From: Deltaproteobacteria bacterium
Lineage (GTDB): Bacteria; Myxococcota_A; Polyangia; Polyangiales; Polyangiaceae
Assembly (NCBI GenBank): GCA_016218915.1
Contig: JACRCQ010000070.1
Coordinates: forward strand, 1-64,000
Reading direction: 5' to 3'
DNA length: 64,000 nt
Shown here: positions 45,381 through 54,037 of the stretch, in pieces
How the letters are laid out: each line of letters begins with the position of its first letter
How positions within the stretch are numbered: the first letter of the stretch is position 1
The notes under the pieces: generated by a model
Databases searched by the model: none
Seen by the model: the letters and a program-made list of their open reading frames with translations, nothing else
Told to the model about the DNA's origin: nothing
Made by a program: the position numbers and the translations under genes

Positions 45381-46574
45381 ATGAAGCAGGACAAGCCAAA
45401 GACAATTCTGGGTGGCCGCTACCAGCTGCTGCACGTCACAGGCAAGGGCGGGATGGCGGTCGTGTGGCGAGCGGTGGCCCGCGACCCGGACGGCGATCAC
45501 CTCGTTGCGATCAAGCGGATGCTCTACGACATCACGCGCGACGCGAGCACGGTGGCTCTGTTCATCGAGGAAGCGCGGGTAGGCTCGCAGCTTTCGCACC
45601 CGAACATCGTGCAGGTGCTCGACTTCGGCACGGATGATCACGGCTCGTACTACCTCGTGCTCGAGTGGGTCGAAGGGCTCGACATGCTGGAGTACATGCG
45701 GTCCTTCCATCAGGCCGGGGTGCATGTGCCCTGGCAGGCTGCCGCAGCGATCGGCTTGCAGGCTCTGCGAGGACTGGCGGCGGCGCATGAGCGACTCGAT
45801 CTCAACGGCAAGCTCAAGCCGGTGATCCACCGCGACCTTTCACCGAGCAACATCCTGGTCGGGATCGATGGCGTGGTGAAGCTGGCAGACTTCGGCCTGG
45901 CGCGAGCGATGGATCGCATGACGATGACGATGCCCAACATCATCAAGGGCAAGCTGGCGTACACGGCGCCAGAGGTTGCGCAGGGGCTCAAGGCCACGCC
46001 GCGCAGCGATCTCTTCAGCCTGGGAGTCACGCTCTGGGAATGCCTGGCAGCTCGGCGAATGTTCCCTGGCGAGTCGAACGTGGACGTGTTCCGCGCGATG
46101 CAGGCCTGGAAGATCCCGGACTTGCAGAAGCTGCGCCCGGACGTGCCGCCGGAGCTCGTGACCGCAATCGGTCATTGCATCGCACGCGAGCCTTCCAAGC
46201 GCTATTCAGCCGCGCGCGAGGTGGCCGCTGCACTCGCCGCTGTCATGCGCTCGGTGCGCCCGCCGGTCGACGCCCGGCGTCTCGGCGCTAGCGTCGTGTC
46301 CGCTCGTGAGCGCCTCGAGACGCTCGATCAGGACATCGCCGTCATGATCGAGGACAGCTCCAAGGAAGCGATCGAAGTCGCAGTGGACATTCCGGTGGTC
46401 TTTGCCTCGAGCCCCTCGGTCACTCGCGTGGGCTCGCGCAAGGACATGGACGCAACCTCCCCCGGGTTCGGAATCGACGAGGAGATGCCCACGATTCCGA
46501 AGTTCCGCAGGGCCTCGTCGCCCAAGACGGCTGTCCCGAAGTCGCGCAGCACCAAGGCGCCACGCTCGCGCTGA
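45381..46574 (+). CDS. Hanks-type Ser/Thr protein kinase
   Basis: 397 residues. Complete kinase domain: glycine loop GKGGMAVVW (21-29), Lys45 (VAIKRM), C-helix Glu near 63, catalytic loop HRDLSPSNIL (Asp152), DFG at 170-172, APE-like APEVAQG, and final Arg helix. No transmembrane segment or extracellular sensor; the C-terminal 100 residues are Ser/Thr/Lys-rich and low-complexity, likely regulatory and autophosphorylated. The ATG at 45381 gives the kinase a short leader, as usual; upstream sequence in frame overlaps the PfkB gene. Such soluble kinases are abundant in Myxococcota. Confidence 0.92.
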   Translation: MKQDKPKTILGGRYQLLHVTGKGGMAVVWRAVARDPDGDHLVAIKRMLYDITRDASTVALFIEEARVGSQLSHPNIVQVLDFGTDDHGSYYLVLEWVEGLDMLEYMRSFHQAGVHVPWQAAAAIGLQALRGLAAAHERLDLNGKLKPVIHRDLSPSNILVGIDGVVKLADFGLARAMDRMTMTMPNIIKGKLAYTAPEVAQGLKATPRSDLFSLGVTLWECLAARRMFPGESNVDVFRAMQAWKIPDLQKLRPDVPPELVTAIGHCIAREPSKRYSAAREVAAALAAVMRSVRPPVDARRLGASVVSARERLETLDQDIAVMIEDSSKEAIEVAVDIPVVFASSPSVTRVGSRKDMDATSPGFGIDEEMPTIPKFRRASSPKTAVPKSRSTKAPRSR

Positions 46575-46697
46575 TCCCCATGCTGGCTTCGCAGGCGGTT
46601 GACTGAAGGGCCGCGGCCGCCGGTTCCTGCGGCAGCGGCGCTCTGCTATGAGCGGTTGGCGGGTGCTCACCGCACTCGAGCGCCAGGAGGGCCCACG

Positions 46698-48731
46698 ATG
46701 AAACTCCGTTCGACCGTGTCCGGCTTTGCGTGGTTCGCGATCGCAGCCGTTGCCACCACCTCCGCTGCGTGCAGCGGCTCGCCCACGCCGACACCCTTTC
46801 GTCCAGCGCCGCCTCCCCTGTGGGCTGCTTCCAGCGGCTCTGCCGCTCCCGCCGCTTCGAGCGCAGCGGCGGTCCAACCCGCATCGGGTCTGCCGGACGG
46901 CAACATGGATCGCAGCAGGATCCCGGACGAGTACAAGTGGAAGCTGGACGTGCTGTTCTCGAGCGACGAGTCGTTCGATCAGGGGCTGAAGGACGCAGCA
47001 GCGAGCCGCGACAAACTCCTGTCGTACAAGGGCAAGCTCGCAAAGGCCAAGGAGCTCAGGGAGTGCCTCGACCTGTACTTCAAGACGCGCCTGCTCACCA
47101 ACAAGCTCACGCTGTATGCCAACCAGCGGCTCGACAGCGATCAGAAGTCCTCCAAGCTCCAGGGGCTCAACGATCGCGCGCTGGATGCGATGAACGAGCT
47201 GATGGGCAAGGCTTCGTTCATTCGCCAGGAGGTGCTCGCGCTCGACGAAGCGGCGATCAAGAGGGCCTACGCTGCGGAAACCTCGCTGGCCGCGTACAAG
47301 CCCTACATCGACGAGCTCCGACGGCGGCGCTCGCGCGTGCTCGGCGCCGAGGCCGAGAAGATCCTGACGCTCGCGGGAGACAACCTCTGGGCCGAGATCG
47401 ACCTCAACGAGCTGCCTTCCGACTTCGAGAAGGCGTTCCACGCCACGCTCGCAGATCTTCCGATGCCCAAGATCCACGACGAGCAGGGCACCGAAGTGCA
47501 GCTGACCTTCTCCAACTACAACAAGTACCGCTCTTCGAGCGATCGGCGCGTCCGCCATGATGCCGTGGAATCCTTCTTCGCCGCGCTCCGTCAGTTCCAG
47601 GACGTCTTCGCGGCAGAGATGTCCGGCCAGGTTCGGTTCAACCTTCTGCTGGCACGCTCCCGCGGCTATGCGACCGCGCGACAGGCCTATCTCGACAAGG
47701 ACAACATCGATCCGGCCGTCTACGACAACCTGCTCAAGGCCGTCGGCGACAACCTCGAGCCGCTGCATCGCTACGTCCGCCTCCGCAAGCGGGTCATGAA
47801 CCTTCCCGATCTGCACCTGTACGACCTGTACACGCCCATGGTCAGGACCGTGCCGATGCGATTCACCTACGAGGATGCGCGTCGCATCCTTCCCGATGCG
47901 CTGGGCCCCATGGGCGACGACTACCTCAAGGTGCTCAAGAACGGGCTCGACACGCGCAACGGCTGGGTCGACCTGTATCCCCACAAGAACAAGAAGAGCG
48001 GCGCGTTCTGTTCGAGCGTCTTCGGCATCCATCCGTTCGTGAAGATGAACTACTACGAAGGGCTCGACGACCTGTCGACGCTGGCGCACGAGTTCGGCCA
48101 CGCGCTGCACAGCAACCTGTCGATGACCAGCCAGCCCTACGTCACCTCGAACTACGCAGCGTTCATCGCGGAGATCGCATCGACCTTCAACGAGAAGATG
48201 CTGTCGGACTACCTGCTGGAGCGGGCGCGCAGCGACGACGAAAAGCTGTACCTGCTCAACCAGATGGTGGACCGCATCCGTACGACGATCTACCGGCAGA
48301 CCCTGTTCGCGCAGTTCGAGCACGAGATCCACGCGTCGATGGAGAAAGGCACGCCGCTGACCGCGGAGCTCCTCAACGGGACCTACGCCAAGCTGGTCTC
48401 CAAGTATTACGGCTCCGACCTGACCCTGGGCCCGAACGACGAGGTCGAGTGGGCCTACATTCCGCACTTCTACTACAAGTTCTACGTCTTCTCCTACGCC
48501 ACCGGGCTGTCGTCCGGAATCGCCTTGGCGCAGAAGGTCAAGAGTGGTGGAGTCCCGGCGCGCGAAGCCTACCTGGGCATGCTTCGCGGCGGCTCCTCCA
48601 AGCCGCCCCTGGAGCTGCTCAAGGGCGCGGGCGTGGACCTCACGCGCCCCGACGCGATCGTCGACGCGACCAAGCTCATGGATGCGATGCTGTCGGAGAT
48701 GGAGAAGATCGTGGCGAAGTCGGGTGGGTGA
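46698..48731 (+). CDS. Oligoendopeptidase F-like (M3) metallopeptidase, lipid-anchored
   Basis: 677 residues. M3 zinc motif HEFGH at 464-468 (LAHEFGHALHSNLS), with downstream Glu in FIAEIASTFNE as third ligand and the substrate-binding segment YIPHFYYKFYVFSYATGLS, all in the PepF order. Unusually for PepF, which is normally cytoplasmic, there is an N-terminal signal peptide with lipobox (TSAAC, Cys25), so it is probably an envelope peptidase. ATG 46698 is preceded by CAGGAGGG. Followed by a strong bidirectional hairpin. Confidence 0.92.
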   Translation: MKLRSTVSGFAWFAIAAVATTSAACSGSPTPTPFRPAPPPLWAASSGSAAPAASSAAAVQPASGLPDGNMDRSRIPDEYKWKLDVLFSSDESFDQGLKDAAASRDKLLSYKGKLAKAKELRECLDLYFKTRLLTNKLTLYANQRLDSDQKSSKLQGLNDRALDAMNELMGKASFIRQEVLALDEAAIKRAYAAETSLAAYKPYIDELRRRRSRVLGAEAEKILTLAGDNLWAEIDLNELPSDFEKAFHATLADLPMPKIHDEQGTEVQLTFSNYNKYRSSSDRRVRHDAVESFFAALRQFQDVFAAEMSGQVRFNLLLARSRGYATARQAYLDKDNIDPAVYDNLLKAVGDNLEPLHRYVRLRKRVMNLPDLHLYDLYTPMVRTVPMRFTYEDARRILPDALGPMGDDYLKVLKNGLDTRNGWVDLYPHKNKKSGAFCSSVFGIHPFVKMNYYEGLDDLSTLAHEFGHALHSNLSMTSQPYVTSNYAAFIAEIASTFNEKMLSDYLLERARSDDEKLYLLNQMVDRIRTTIYRQTLFAQFEHEIHASMEKGTPLTAELLNGTYAKLVSKYYGSDLTLGPNDEVEWAYIPHFYYKFYVFSYATGLSSGIALAQKVKSGGVPAREAYLGMLRGGSSKPPLELLKGAGVDLTRPDAIVDATKLMDAMLSEMEKIVAKSGG

Positions 48732-48737
48732 GCCGCT

Positions 48738-48764
48738 GGACAGCGGAGCTCGTGTCCGCTGTCC
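48738..48764. terminator. Bidirectional terminator hairpin
   Basis: Perfect 10-bp stem GGACAGCGGA/TCCGCTGTCC with a 7-base loop, in the 48-bp gap between the convergent PepF-like gene and the lipoprotein gene at 48780. No long T-tract. Confidence 0.6.
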
Positions 48765-48779
48765 GCGTCCGCGGTCGGC

Positions 48780-50474
48780 TCAGGGCTGCACGTTGCCCAC
48801 GAGCTTGAACGTCGAGCTGTTCGCGTAGCCGCGAACCATGACGTGGATGGGCGCGGTGGTCGTGAGGTTCACCTTGCAGCTCTCCTTGGAGCCGGTCTTG
48901 TAGGGGCGGCAGTCGTAGAGCTTGGCGGTCGGAGCCGTGCCCACGCGAACGTACAGGTCGGCGTCTCCGGTTCCCGTCATCGAGAACAGGTAGTTGCCAG
49001 CCGCGAGCTTCGGCGTCTCGTAGCGGATCTCCTGCGCCTTGGTGACCGTGCCCGACTCGCTGATGCCCGACCACGCGCTCGGTTGATCTCCCGCGTCAGC
49101 AACGCCAGCGTCGCCGCTCGTGGTGCCGTAGCCAGGGTAGTACACGTTGTCGTTGTCGCCCGTGACAAGCACGATCTGGTGCATGTCGATGTTCTTCATG
49201 ATCTGCTCGTACGTCTTGGGCTCCTGGTACGACATCAGGCCGTTGAACACCGCCATCGTGGCCTCGGAGTCCGACGCAAAGAACGCAGGCATCGCGTTGG
49301 TCACGATGTCCATGTACTTGGTGCCCGTAGGATCGTCCGGGTTGAGCGGAGCACGGGTCTGCGCAAGGTATCCGTCGACGTAGGCGTAGGTGTCGCAGCC
49401 GTTCATGAACAGGATCAGGTACTGGCCGGAAACCCACTTGCCCTTCTTGGCGAGCGCGCGGACGTTCTGGCCGAGGCCGGCATGGCCGTTGTAGACGATG
49501 AAGTCAGCCTTGGTGGACAGCGGCTCGTAGCGGTTGACGAACTCGGTCGTGTTGGCAGCAGTCGCGACGTTGTCCACCAGGATGGCGTTGACCTGCACGG
49601 TCTTGCCGTCCGCAAGCTTCGCCTTCCACTCGATGTCCTTGACCCCGGGTCCGGGCTGCGTCGGGATCGTGGCCGGCGTGCTCGTGGGGCTGAAGCTGGC
49701 GAGCGCGGAGCTCATGGCGCGCGAGAACTCGTTGAATGCCTGGATCCCTGCGTCGTACGTGGACGTCGCTCCGTCCTCGTACTTGCCGAACACGGCCACG
49801 ACGTTCAGGGCGTTGTCCTCCCAGACCTTGTGGTACTCGGGATACTTGCCCGTGGAGTTGATCGCGCTGACCGTGACCTTGGCCGTCATCTTGACGACGT
49901 CGGCTTCGTCGAGCTTGCAGCCGTACTCGTCGGGCCGGTAGTAGTACCACATGCTGCCCGAGTCGATTTCGTGGGCTCCCGACTCCGCGCAGCTGCCCTT
50001 GTACTTCGTGGTGAAGGCTTCGGTTCCGCCCGAGCTCACGTCCTTCGGCAGGATGAATTCAAAGGTCTTGGGGAGATTGGTCTTGCTGCCCCACGCCACG
50101 GGCATCTTCGCGTGGTAGGTGATCTTGGTCTTGCCCTCAGGCGTCTGCACCTTCTGCAGGTTGGTCAGCTCGAGGCGATCCAGACGCCCCACAGCCTTCT
50201 CGCCGTTGAGCTGGCCGATCGTGTACAGCATCTGGTCGTTGACGACCGACTTGGGATCCCACGAGTAGTCGGTGATCAGCTCGCCGTCGTATTCGAAGTC
50301 CAGAATCGTCGCCAGTACGCTCGAGTCGTCCTTGCCCTCTTCCGGCTTGACGTAATCGTCGGCAGTGATGTCGTCACCCGAAACTTCGGGCGAGGAATCC
50401 TGCGGCGTGTCGCTGCAGGCAAACAGGACCACGGGAACGATTGCGGTAAGGATCGACAGAGCGAGCTTGCGCAT
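48780..50474 (-). CDS. Large lipoprotein with C-terminal PPC-like domain
   Basis: 564 residues; lipobox LFAC (Cys20), an acidic Asp/Ser linker, then a long domain of unknown type (about 50-450) containing FIVYNGHAGLGQNVRAL, YLILFMNGCDTYAYVDGYLAQ and VLVTGDNDNVYYPGY, and a C-terminal pre-peptidase C-like beta domain (about 480-564, NYLFSMTGTGDADLYVRVG). The NGHAGLG and NGCDTY spacing resembles a caspase-like/C25-type fold, with candidate His in GHAG and Cys in NGC; I propose this cautiously. ATG 50474 has GAGGTCATC upstream. Envelope location. Confidence 0.65.
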   Translation of the reverse strand: MRKLALSILTAIVPVVLFACSDTPQDSSPEVSGDDITADDYVKPEEGKDDSSVLATILDFEYDGELITDYSWDPKSVVNDQMLYTIGQLNGEKAVGRLDRLELTNLQKVQTPEGKTKITYHAKMPVAWGSKTNLPKTFEFILPKDVSSGGTEAFTTKYKGSCAESGAHEIDSGSMWYYYRPDEYGCKLDEADVVKMTAKVTVSAINSTGKYPEYHKVWEDNALNVVAVFGKYEDGATSTYDAGIQAFNEFSRAMSSALASFSPTSTPATIPTQPGPGVKDIEWKAKLADGKTVQVNAILVDNVATAANTTEFVNRYEPLSTKADFIVYNGHAGLGQNVRALAKKGKWVSGQYLILFMNGCDTYAYVDGYLAQTRAPLNPDDPTGTKYMDIVTNAMPAFFASDSEATMAVFNGLMSYQEPKTYEQIMKNIDMHQIVLVTGDNDNVYYPGYGTTSGDAGVADAGDQPSAWSGISESGTVTKAQEIRYETPKLAAGNYLFSMTGTGDADLYVRVGTAPTAKLYDCRPYKTGSKESCKVNLTTTAPIHVMVRGYANSSTFKLVGNVQP

Positions 50475-50668
50475 GATGACCTCGTGAGCCGAAAGGGTCT
50501 GACTTGCCCGGGAGGGAGCCCGGACGCAGCGGCAGGGTATACGCTTGTTGCCGCTGATTCTCCCAAGCTACCTGAGGTGGGATACTGTCGTCAAGTGAAG
50601 GTTGGTGGGGTTGAACAGATTACCTGAGCCCCAGGCCAGGGGCCCAGTTTGTAGCGTCTTTTCCCGAC

Positions 50669-51574
50669 TCACGAAGCGTCGGCACAGCAGCGGTACCCGG
50701 TCTGCAATTCGTGAAAGAATTCGTCGTGGTCCACGGTTGTGGGACGGCACCGGTTCCGCAACGGCCCCCACCAGCCACCCTTGAGCCCGGACATCATCTT
50801 GCGTCCACCATTGGCCTGCGACCAGTGCGGCTTGTCCAGCACCACCCACTCGTCGATGTTGCCAACCATGTTCTGGACCCCGAACGTCGAGACGCACTGC
50901 GGGTTGGACAGAACGGGCTGGCGCTTGTCAGCCAGGTCACCGGTCTTGGTAGCCAGCCCTTCGGAGATCTCGAAGTGGCACACGCTCGGGTCGCGGACGA
51001 ATCCGTACGGATACGGGTTCATCTTCTCGCCTTCGCAGGCAAAAACCCACTCTTGCTCCTTGCACAGGCGCTTGCCAGATGCCTTGCACGCGGCTGCAGC
51101 CTGCGTCCACGACACATCCGCCACCGGCATGCCGGTATCATCCGCGGCTTCGTACTTGTCGATGCAGTATCGCATCGTTTCGCGGTGCGTCGTCTTGCAG
51201 GTCGACGGCTCGGCGAAGCGCTGGCACCTGGCAAACTGCGTCTGTGCCGGATCGTCCTTCCATTCCGCGCAAGGCTGCTCCACGGACGGGCAGTAGCTTC
51301 CTTCGACGAGGATCATGCCGGCTGGGCACGCGGACGCGGCGGGGGAGACATCCGCAGCCCGGGCGCCTGGGATCTGGTCTTCCCGCGCGGTGGGAATGCC
51401 GCCTTGGGTTTCTGCGTTGTCGACGGCAACGGGAGCGACGCCCACATTCGCCGGTTCAGGTTCGATGCTCGGCTCCTGGTGGGAGACCTCACAAGCACCG
51501 ACGACGGCAACCGCAATACCGATGTAGGAGAACCTTCTGCTGAATCGAATCGCACGCTCGACTGCCGCGTACAT
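50669..51574 (-). CDS. SUMF1/FGE-fold lipoprotein, apparently non-catalytic
   Basis: 301 residues. Signal peptide and lipobox VVGAC (Cys28), then a formylglycine-generating-enzyme-like domain: CPAGMILVEGSYCPS, YCIDKYEA, VSWTQAAAACKASGKRLCKEQEWVFACEG, GNIDEWV, GYRCCAD. This is the C-type-lectin-like SUMF1 core. The two active-site cysteines of true FGE near GGS...C....C are not present (LKGGWWGPLRNRCRP instead), so it is more likely a binding protein. ATG 51574 follows GAGGTG. Confidence 0.75.
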   Translation of the reverse strand: MYAAVERAIRFSRRFSYIGIAVAVVGACEVSHQEPSIEPEPANVGVAPVAVDNAETQGGIPTAREDQIPGARAADVSPAASACPAGMILVEGSYCPSVEQPCAEWKDDPAQTQFARCQRFAEPSTCKTTHRETMRYCIDKYEAADDTGMPVADVSWTQAAAACKASGKRLCKEQEWVFACEGEKMNPYPYGFVRDPSVCHFEISEGLATKTGDLADKRQPVLSNPQCVSTFGVQNMVGNIDEWVVLDKPHWSQANGGRKMMSGLKGGWWGPLRNRCRPTTVDHDEFFHELQTGYRCCADAS

Positions 51575-51949
51575 GGCTGGCACCTCGTTAAGCCATCGGG
51601 ATTGCTTGTTCCATGCCAGGATCGCTGCTCGGCATTTGTCGCTGGGATCAAGGGTCTTTCAGGGATTTCTAGATCAGCACCCTGACATTCAAATCATTGT
51701 GTCACCCACCGACACACGCAAGATGCGTAACCCTCAATCTTGATACGCTGTTGCGAAGTTACGGCGCGCCGCGACCCGGCTCGTGGGCCCGCGCGATGCC
51801 TGCCCTCGCAAGCGCAGACGTGGCGCGAGCGAGCAGCCAAAGTCCCGGGGCTCTTGTGGTGCTGGCCGGTGCGCGCCTGGTTTCGCGGTGCGCATAGGGA
51901 CGTTCACGCGCGGGTTGCGGCGCGGCGGCGCCTTGACTACATCCGCGCG
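51575..51949. other. 375-bp divergent intergenic region
   Basis: Between the SUMF1-like and methyltransferase genes. No convincing gene. It contains an inverted repeat TGTGTC...GACACA (51698-51703 and 51711-51716) centred in the more AT-rich part (51600-51740), a candidate operator or promoter zone. The methyltransferase frame stays open back to 51740 but lacks protein-like composition there. Confidence 0.4.
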
Positions 51950-53023
51950 ATGGCCGCGTCGTCTTCTTCCAACAAGAGCAAGCAGGTTCTCCCCGAAACA
52001 CGCCCCATCACCTTGCGAGAAGGGGTGATCCGGCGCACCGACCGGCACATCAACGCCAATGGGCGCATCTCTTTCAAGTGCATTCCGTCGCTGGTCGACC
52101 ACTACGTGAGCGTGCTCGAAACCCAGTTCAAGATCCTGGGTCGCCCCTATGCGCCCACGGAAGTGGCCCAGCTTCGCGCCAATGTGCTCCTCAAGCTCGA
52201 AGAGGGGTGGAAAGCTTCGCCCTATTCCCGCGTGGTCGTCGAATACAAGACCGATCCTCCGCCCAACGATGGTCTGAGCTACGTCGTGACGGCCCGCATC
52301 TACACCCTGCCCGAGCTCTACAAGGAGTGGGTCGACACCCGGACGCCGCCGCTGTTCGGTGCCCATCCGGACTGCAAGGTGATGCACACGGCCGCGTCGC
52401 TGGGTGCACCGCAAGACGTCCCCATTCTCGACATTGGCGCTGGAACCGGTCGAAACACGATCCCGCTCGCGCGCGCTGGACACCCGGCCTCTGCGGTCGA
52501 GCTCTCCCCCGCCCTGGTTCAGATTCTCAAGAAAACCGCTGAGGACGAGAAGCTAGAGGTCAAGGTCATCGAAGGCGACATCCTGGATGACAACCTCGCG
52601 ATCCCGGAAAACGCCTATAAGCTCGTCATCCTGTGCGAGGTGGTGTCGCACTTCCGCGAGGTGTCCGAGATCCGCTGCCTGCTCAGGCGGCTGGCGCCCG
52701 CCATCCAGCCAGGCGGAATCCTGCTGTTCAGCTGCTTCTTCTCCCACGACTCCTACACGCCCGACAAGCTGTCGCGCGAAGCATCGCGCGCCTTCTGGGC
52801 GTCGTTGTTCACCCGCAAGGAGCTCGCAGAAGCGATCGAAGGATTTCCATTCGAGCGAATCGGCGATGAGTCAGTGCACGACTACGAGAAGGAGCACCTG
52901 CCTGCGAGCGCTTGGCCTCCGACCGGCTGGTTCGCCGGGTGGGCCTCCGGCTACGACGTCTACAAGCTCACCTCCGGCAGGACTCCGATCGAGCTTCGCT
53001 GGGTGACGCTCCGGCGGGTGTAG
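51950..53023 (+). CDS. Class I SAM-dependent methyltransferase (TehB-like)
   Basis: 357 residues. SAM-binding motif I ILDIGAGTGRNTIPLARAG (160-178), acidic end of strand two (SAVELSP), motif II/III (VIEGDIL, LVILCEVVSHF), as in TehB/UbiE-type Rossmann methyltransferases. An N-terminal 140-residue extension with no known domain precedes it. The ATG at 51950 is used because upstream sequence in frame is Arg/Ala-rich and atypical. Substrate unknown. Confidence 0.85.
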   Translation: MAASSSSNKSKQVLPETRPITLREGVIRRTDRHINANGRISFKCIPSLVDHYVSVLETQFKILGRPYAPTEVAQLRANVLLKLEEGWKASPYSRVVVEYKTDPPPNDGLSYVVTARIYTLPELYKEWVDTRTPPLFGAHPDCKVMHTAASLGAPQDVPILDIGAGTGRNTIPLARAGHPASAVELSPALVQILKKTAEDEKLEVKVIEGDILDDNLAIPENAYKLVILCEVVSHFREVSEIRCLLRRLAPAIQPGGILLFSCFFSHDSYTPDKLSREASRAFWASLFTRKELAEAIEGFPFERIGDESVHDYEKEHLPASAWPPTGWFAGWASGYDVYKLTSGRTPIELRWVTLRRV

Positions 53024-53036
53024 TGGCCGGATCCGG

Positions 53037-53975
53037 TCAGCGGGACGGGGACTGGGCTTCCGGCTTCCACCCGGCCGTGGACGGGAAGATGAGCACGTAG
53101 GAGCCCGGATACGGATTGAACAGCGTCGTCTTGGGGTGAAACGCCTGGCGGTCGAAGTGCGGATACCAGACCCGCTCGCGCCAGACCGGACCGTCGTGGA
53201 TGTACTCGGGAACGACAAGATCGAGCTCCACGTACCGCCCCGCAGCCAGGGTCTCCAGCTCCTTGCCGAAGCTGCAGGGCTCGCCGCACGCGTGATCCGG
53301 TCTCAGATCGTTGTGCATGGCGCCCGAGTAGGTGACGATCGTCTTTTCCGCACCGATCGCCTGGTTTCGTTGAAAGTAGAGCTTCGCGTTCGACGAGAAC
53401 ATGCGCGCGGTCAAGACGAGCATCTCGCGGACGGATTCGTCGCCTGCCTTCAAGATGCGCTGGTAGTCCTCACAGGTGACCGTGAGCGGATGGGGCCTGA
53501 TTCCACGCGCCTTGGCCTGATCTCCCAGGCGCAGGAACTCGTTCGGCGTGCTCTCCGCGTGGCTTTGCGTGACCGGACGCTGCTCGCGAACGACTTCCTT
53601 CTCCTGCTGCGGGCATTGCCCTGTTCCGACCCAGTATTCGATCACGATGTCAGATGCGGTCTCCGCCAGCATTGGAACGAGGGTGTCTGTGAACCGCGCT
53701 ACCGGTGACTTGAGCCCCTTGTGGCTCTTGAGGGCGTGGAACTCGCCGACGGCCAGGATTCGAGGCGCGCTCTTGAGCACTTCGGAGAACGCGGCTTCCG
53801 GGGTGTCGAACAGGCGACAGTACGGCGCTTGACACGACTCTGCGGTCGCGACCCGTGGCGGGGAGGAGGGGGCTGCCGGAGGCGTTGCGGCAGGAGCCGG
53901 AACCGCTGGGGAGGCGGCACATCCGACTGCCTGGACCCCGAGGATCAGAGCGAGCAGAGCACGACCTGTCTGCAT
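53037..53975 (-). CDS. Lipoprotein, possible Tiki/EreA/ChaN-like domain
   Basis: 312 residues; signal peptide and lipobox AVGC (Cys19), Pro/Ala linker, then a domain with ILAVGEFHALKSHKGLKSPVARF (about 86-108), IVIEYWVGTG, and TIVTYSGAMHNDL. The GE-x-H start and a later GAxH resemble the EreA/ChaN/Tiki-type hydrolase clan; the assignment is tentative. ATG 53975. Ends 13 bp from the convergent methyltransferase gene. Confidence 0.55.
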   Translation of the reverse strand: MQTGRALLALILGVQAVGCAASPAVPAPAATPPAAPSSPPRVATAESCQAPYCRLFDTPEAAFSEVLKSAPRILAVGEFHALKSHKGLKSPVARFTDTLVPMLAETASDIVIEYWVGTGQCPQQEKEVVREQRPVTQSHAESTPNEFLRLGDQAKARGIRPHPLTVTCEDYQRILKAGDESVREMLVLTARMFSSNAKLYFQRNQAIGAEKTIVTYSGAMHNDLRPDHACGEPCSFGKELETLAAGRYVELDLVVPEYIHDGPVWRERVWYPHFDRQAFHPKTTLFNPYPGSYVLIFPSTAGWKPEAQSPSR

Positions 53976-54037
53976 GCTCCGGTTGGTAGCACGTCCGGGC
54001 CCGTGGAACGGCACGCATCCTGCTCAGTCCCCCCCTG

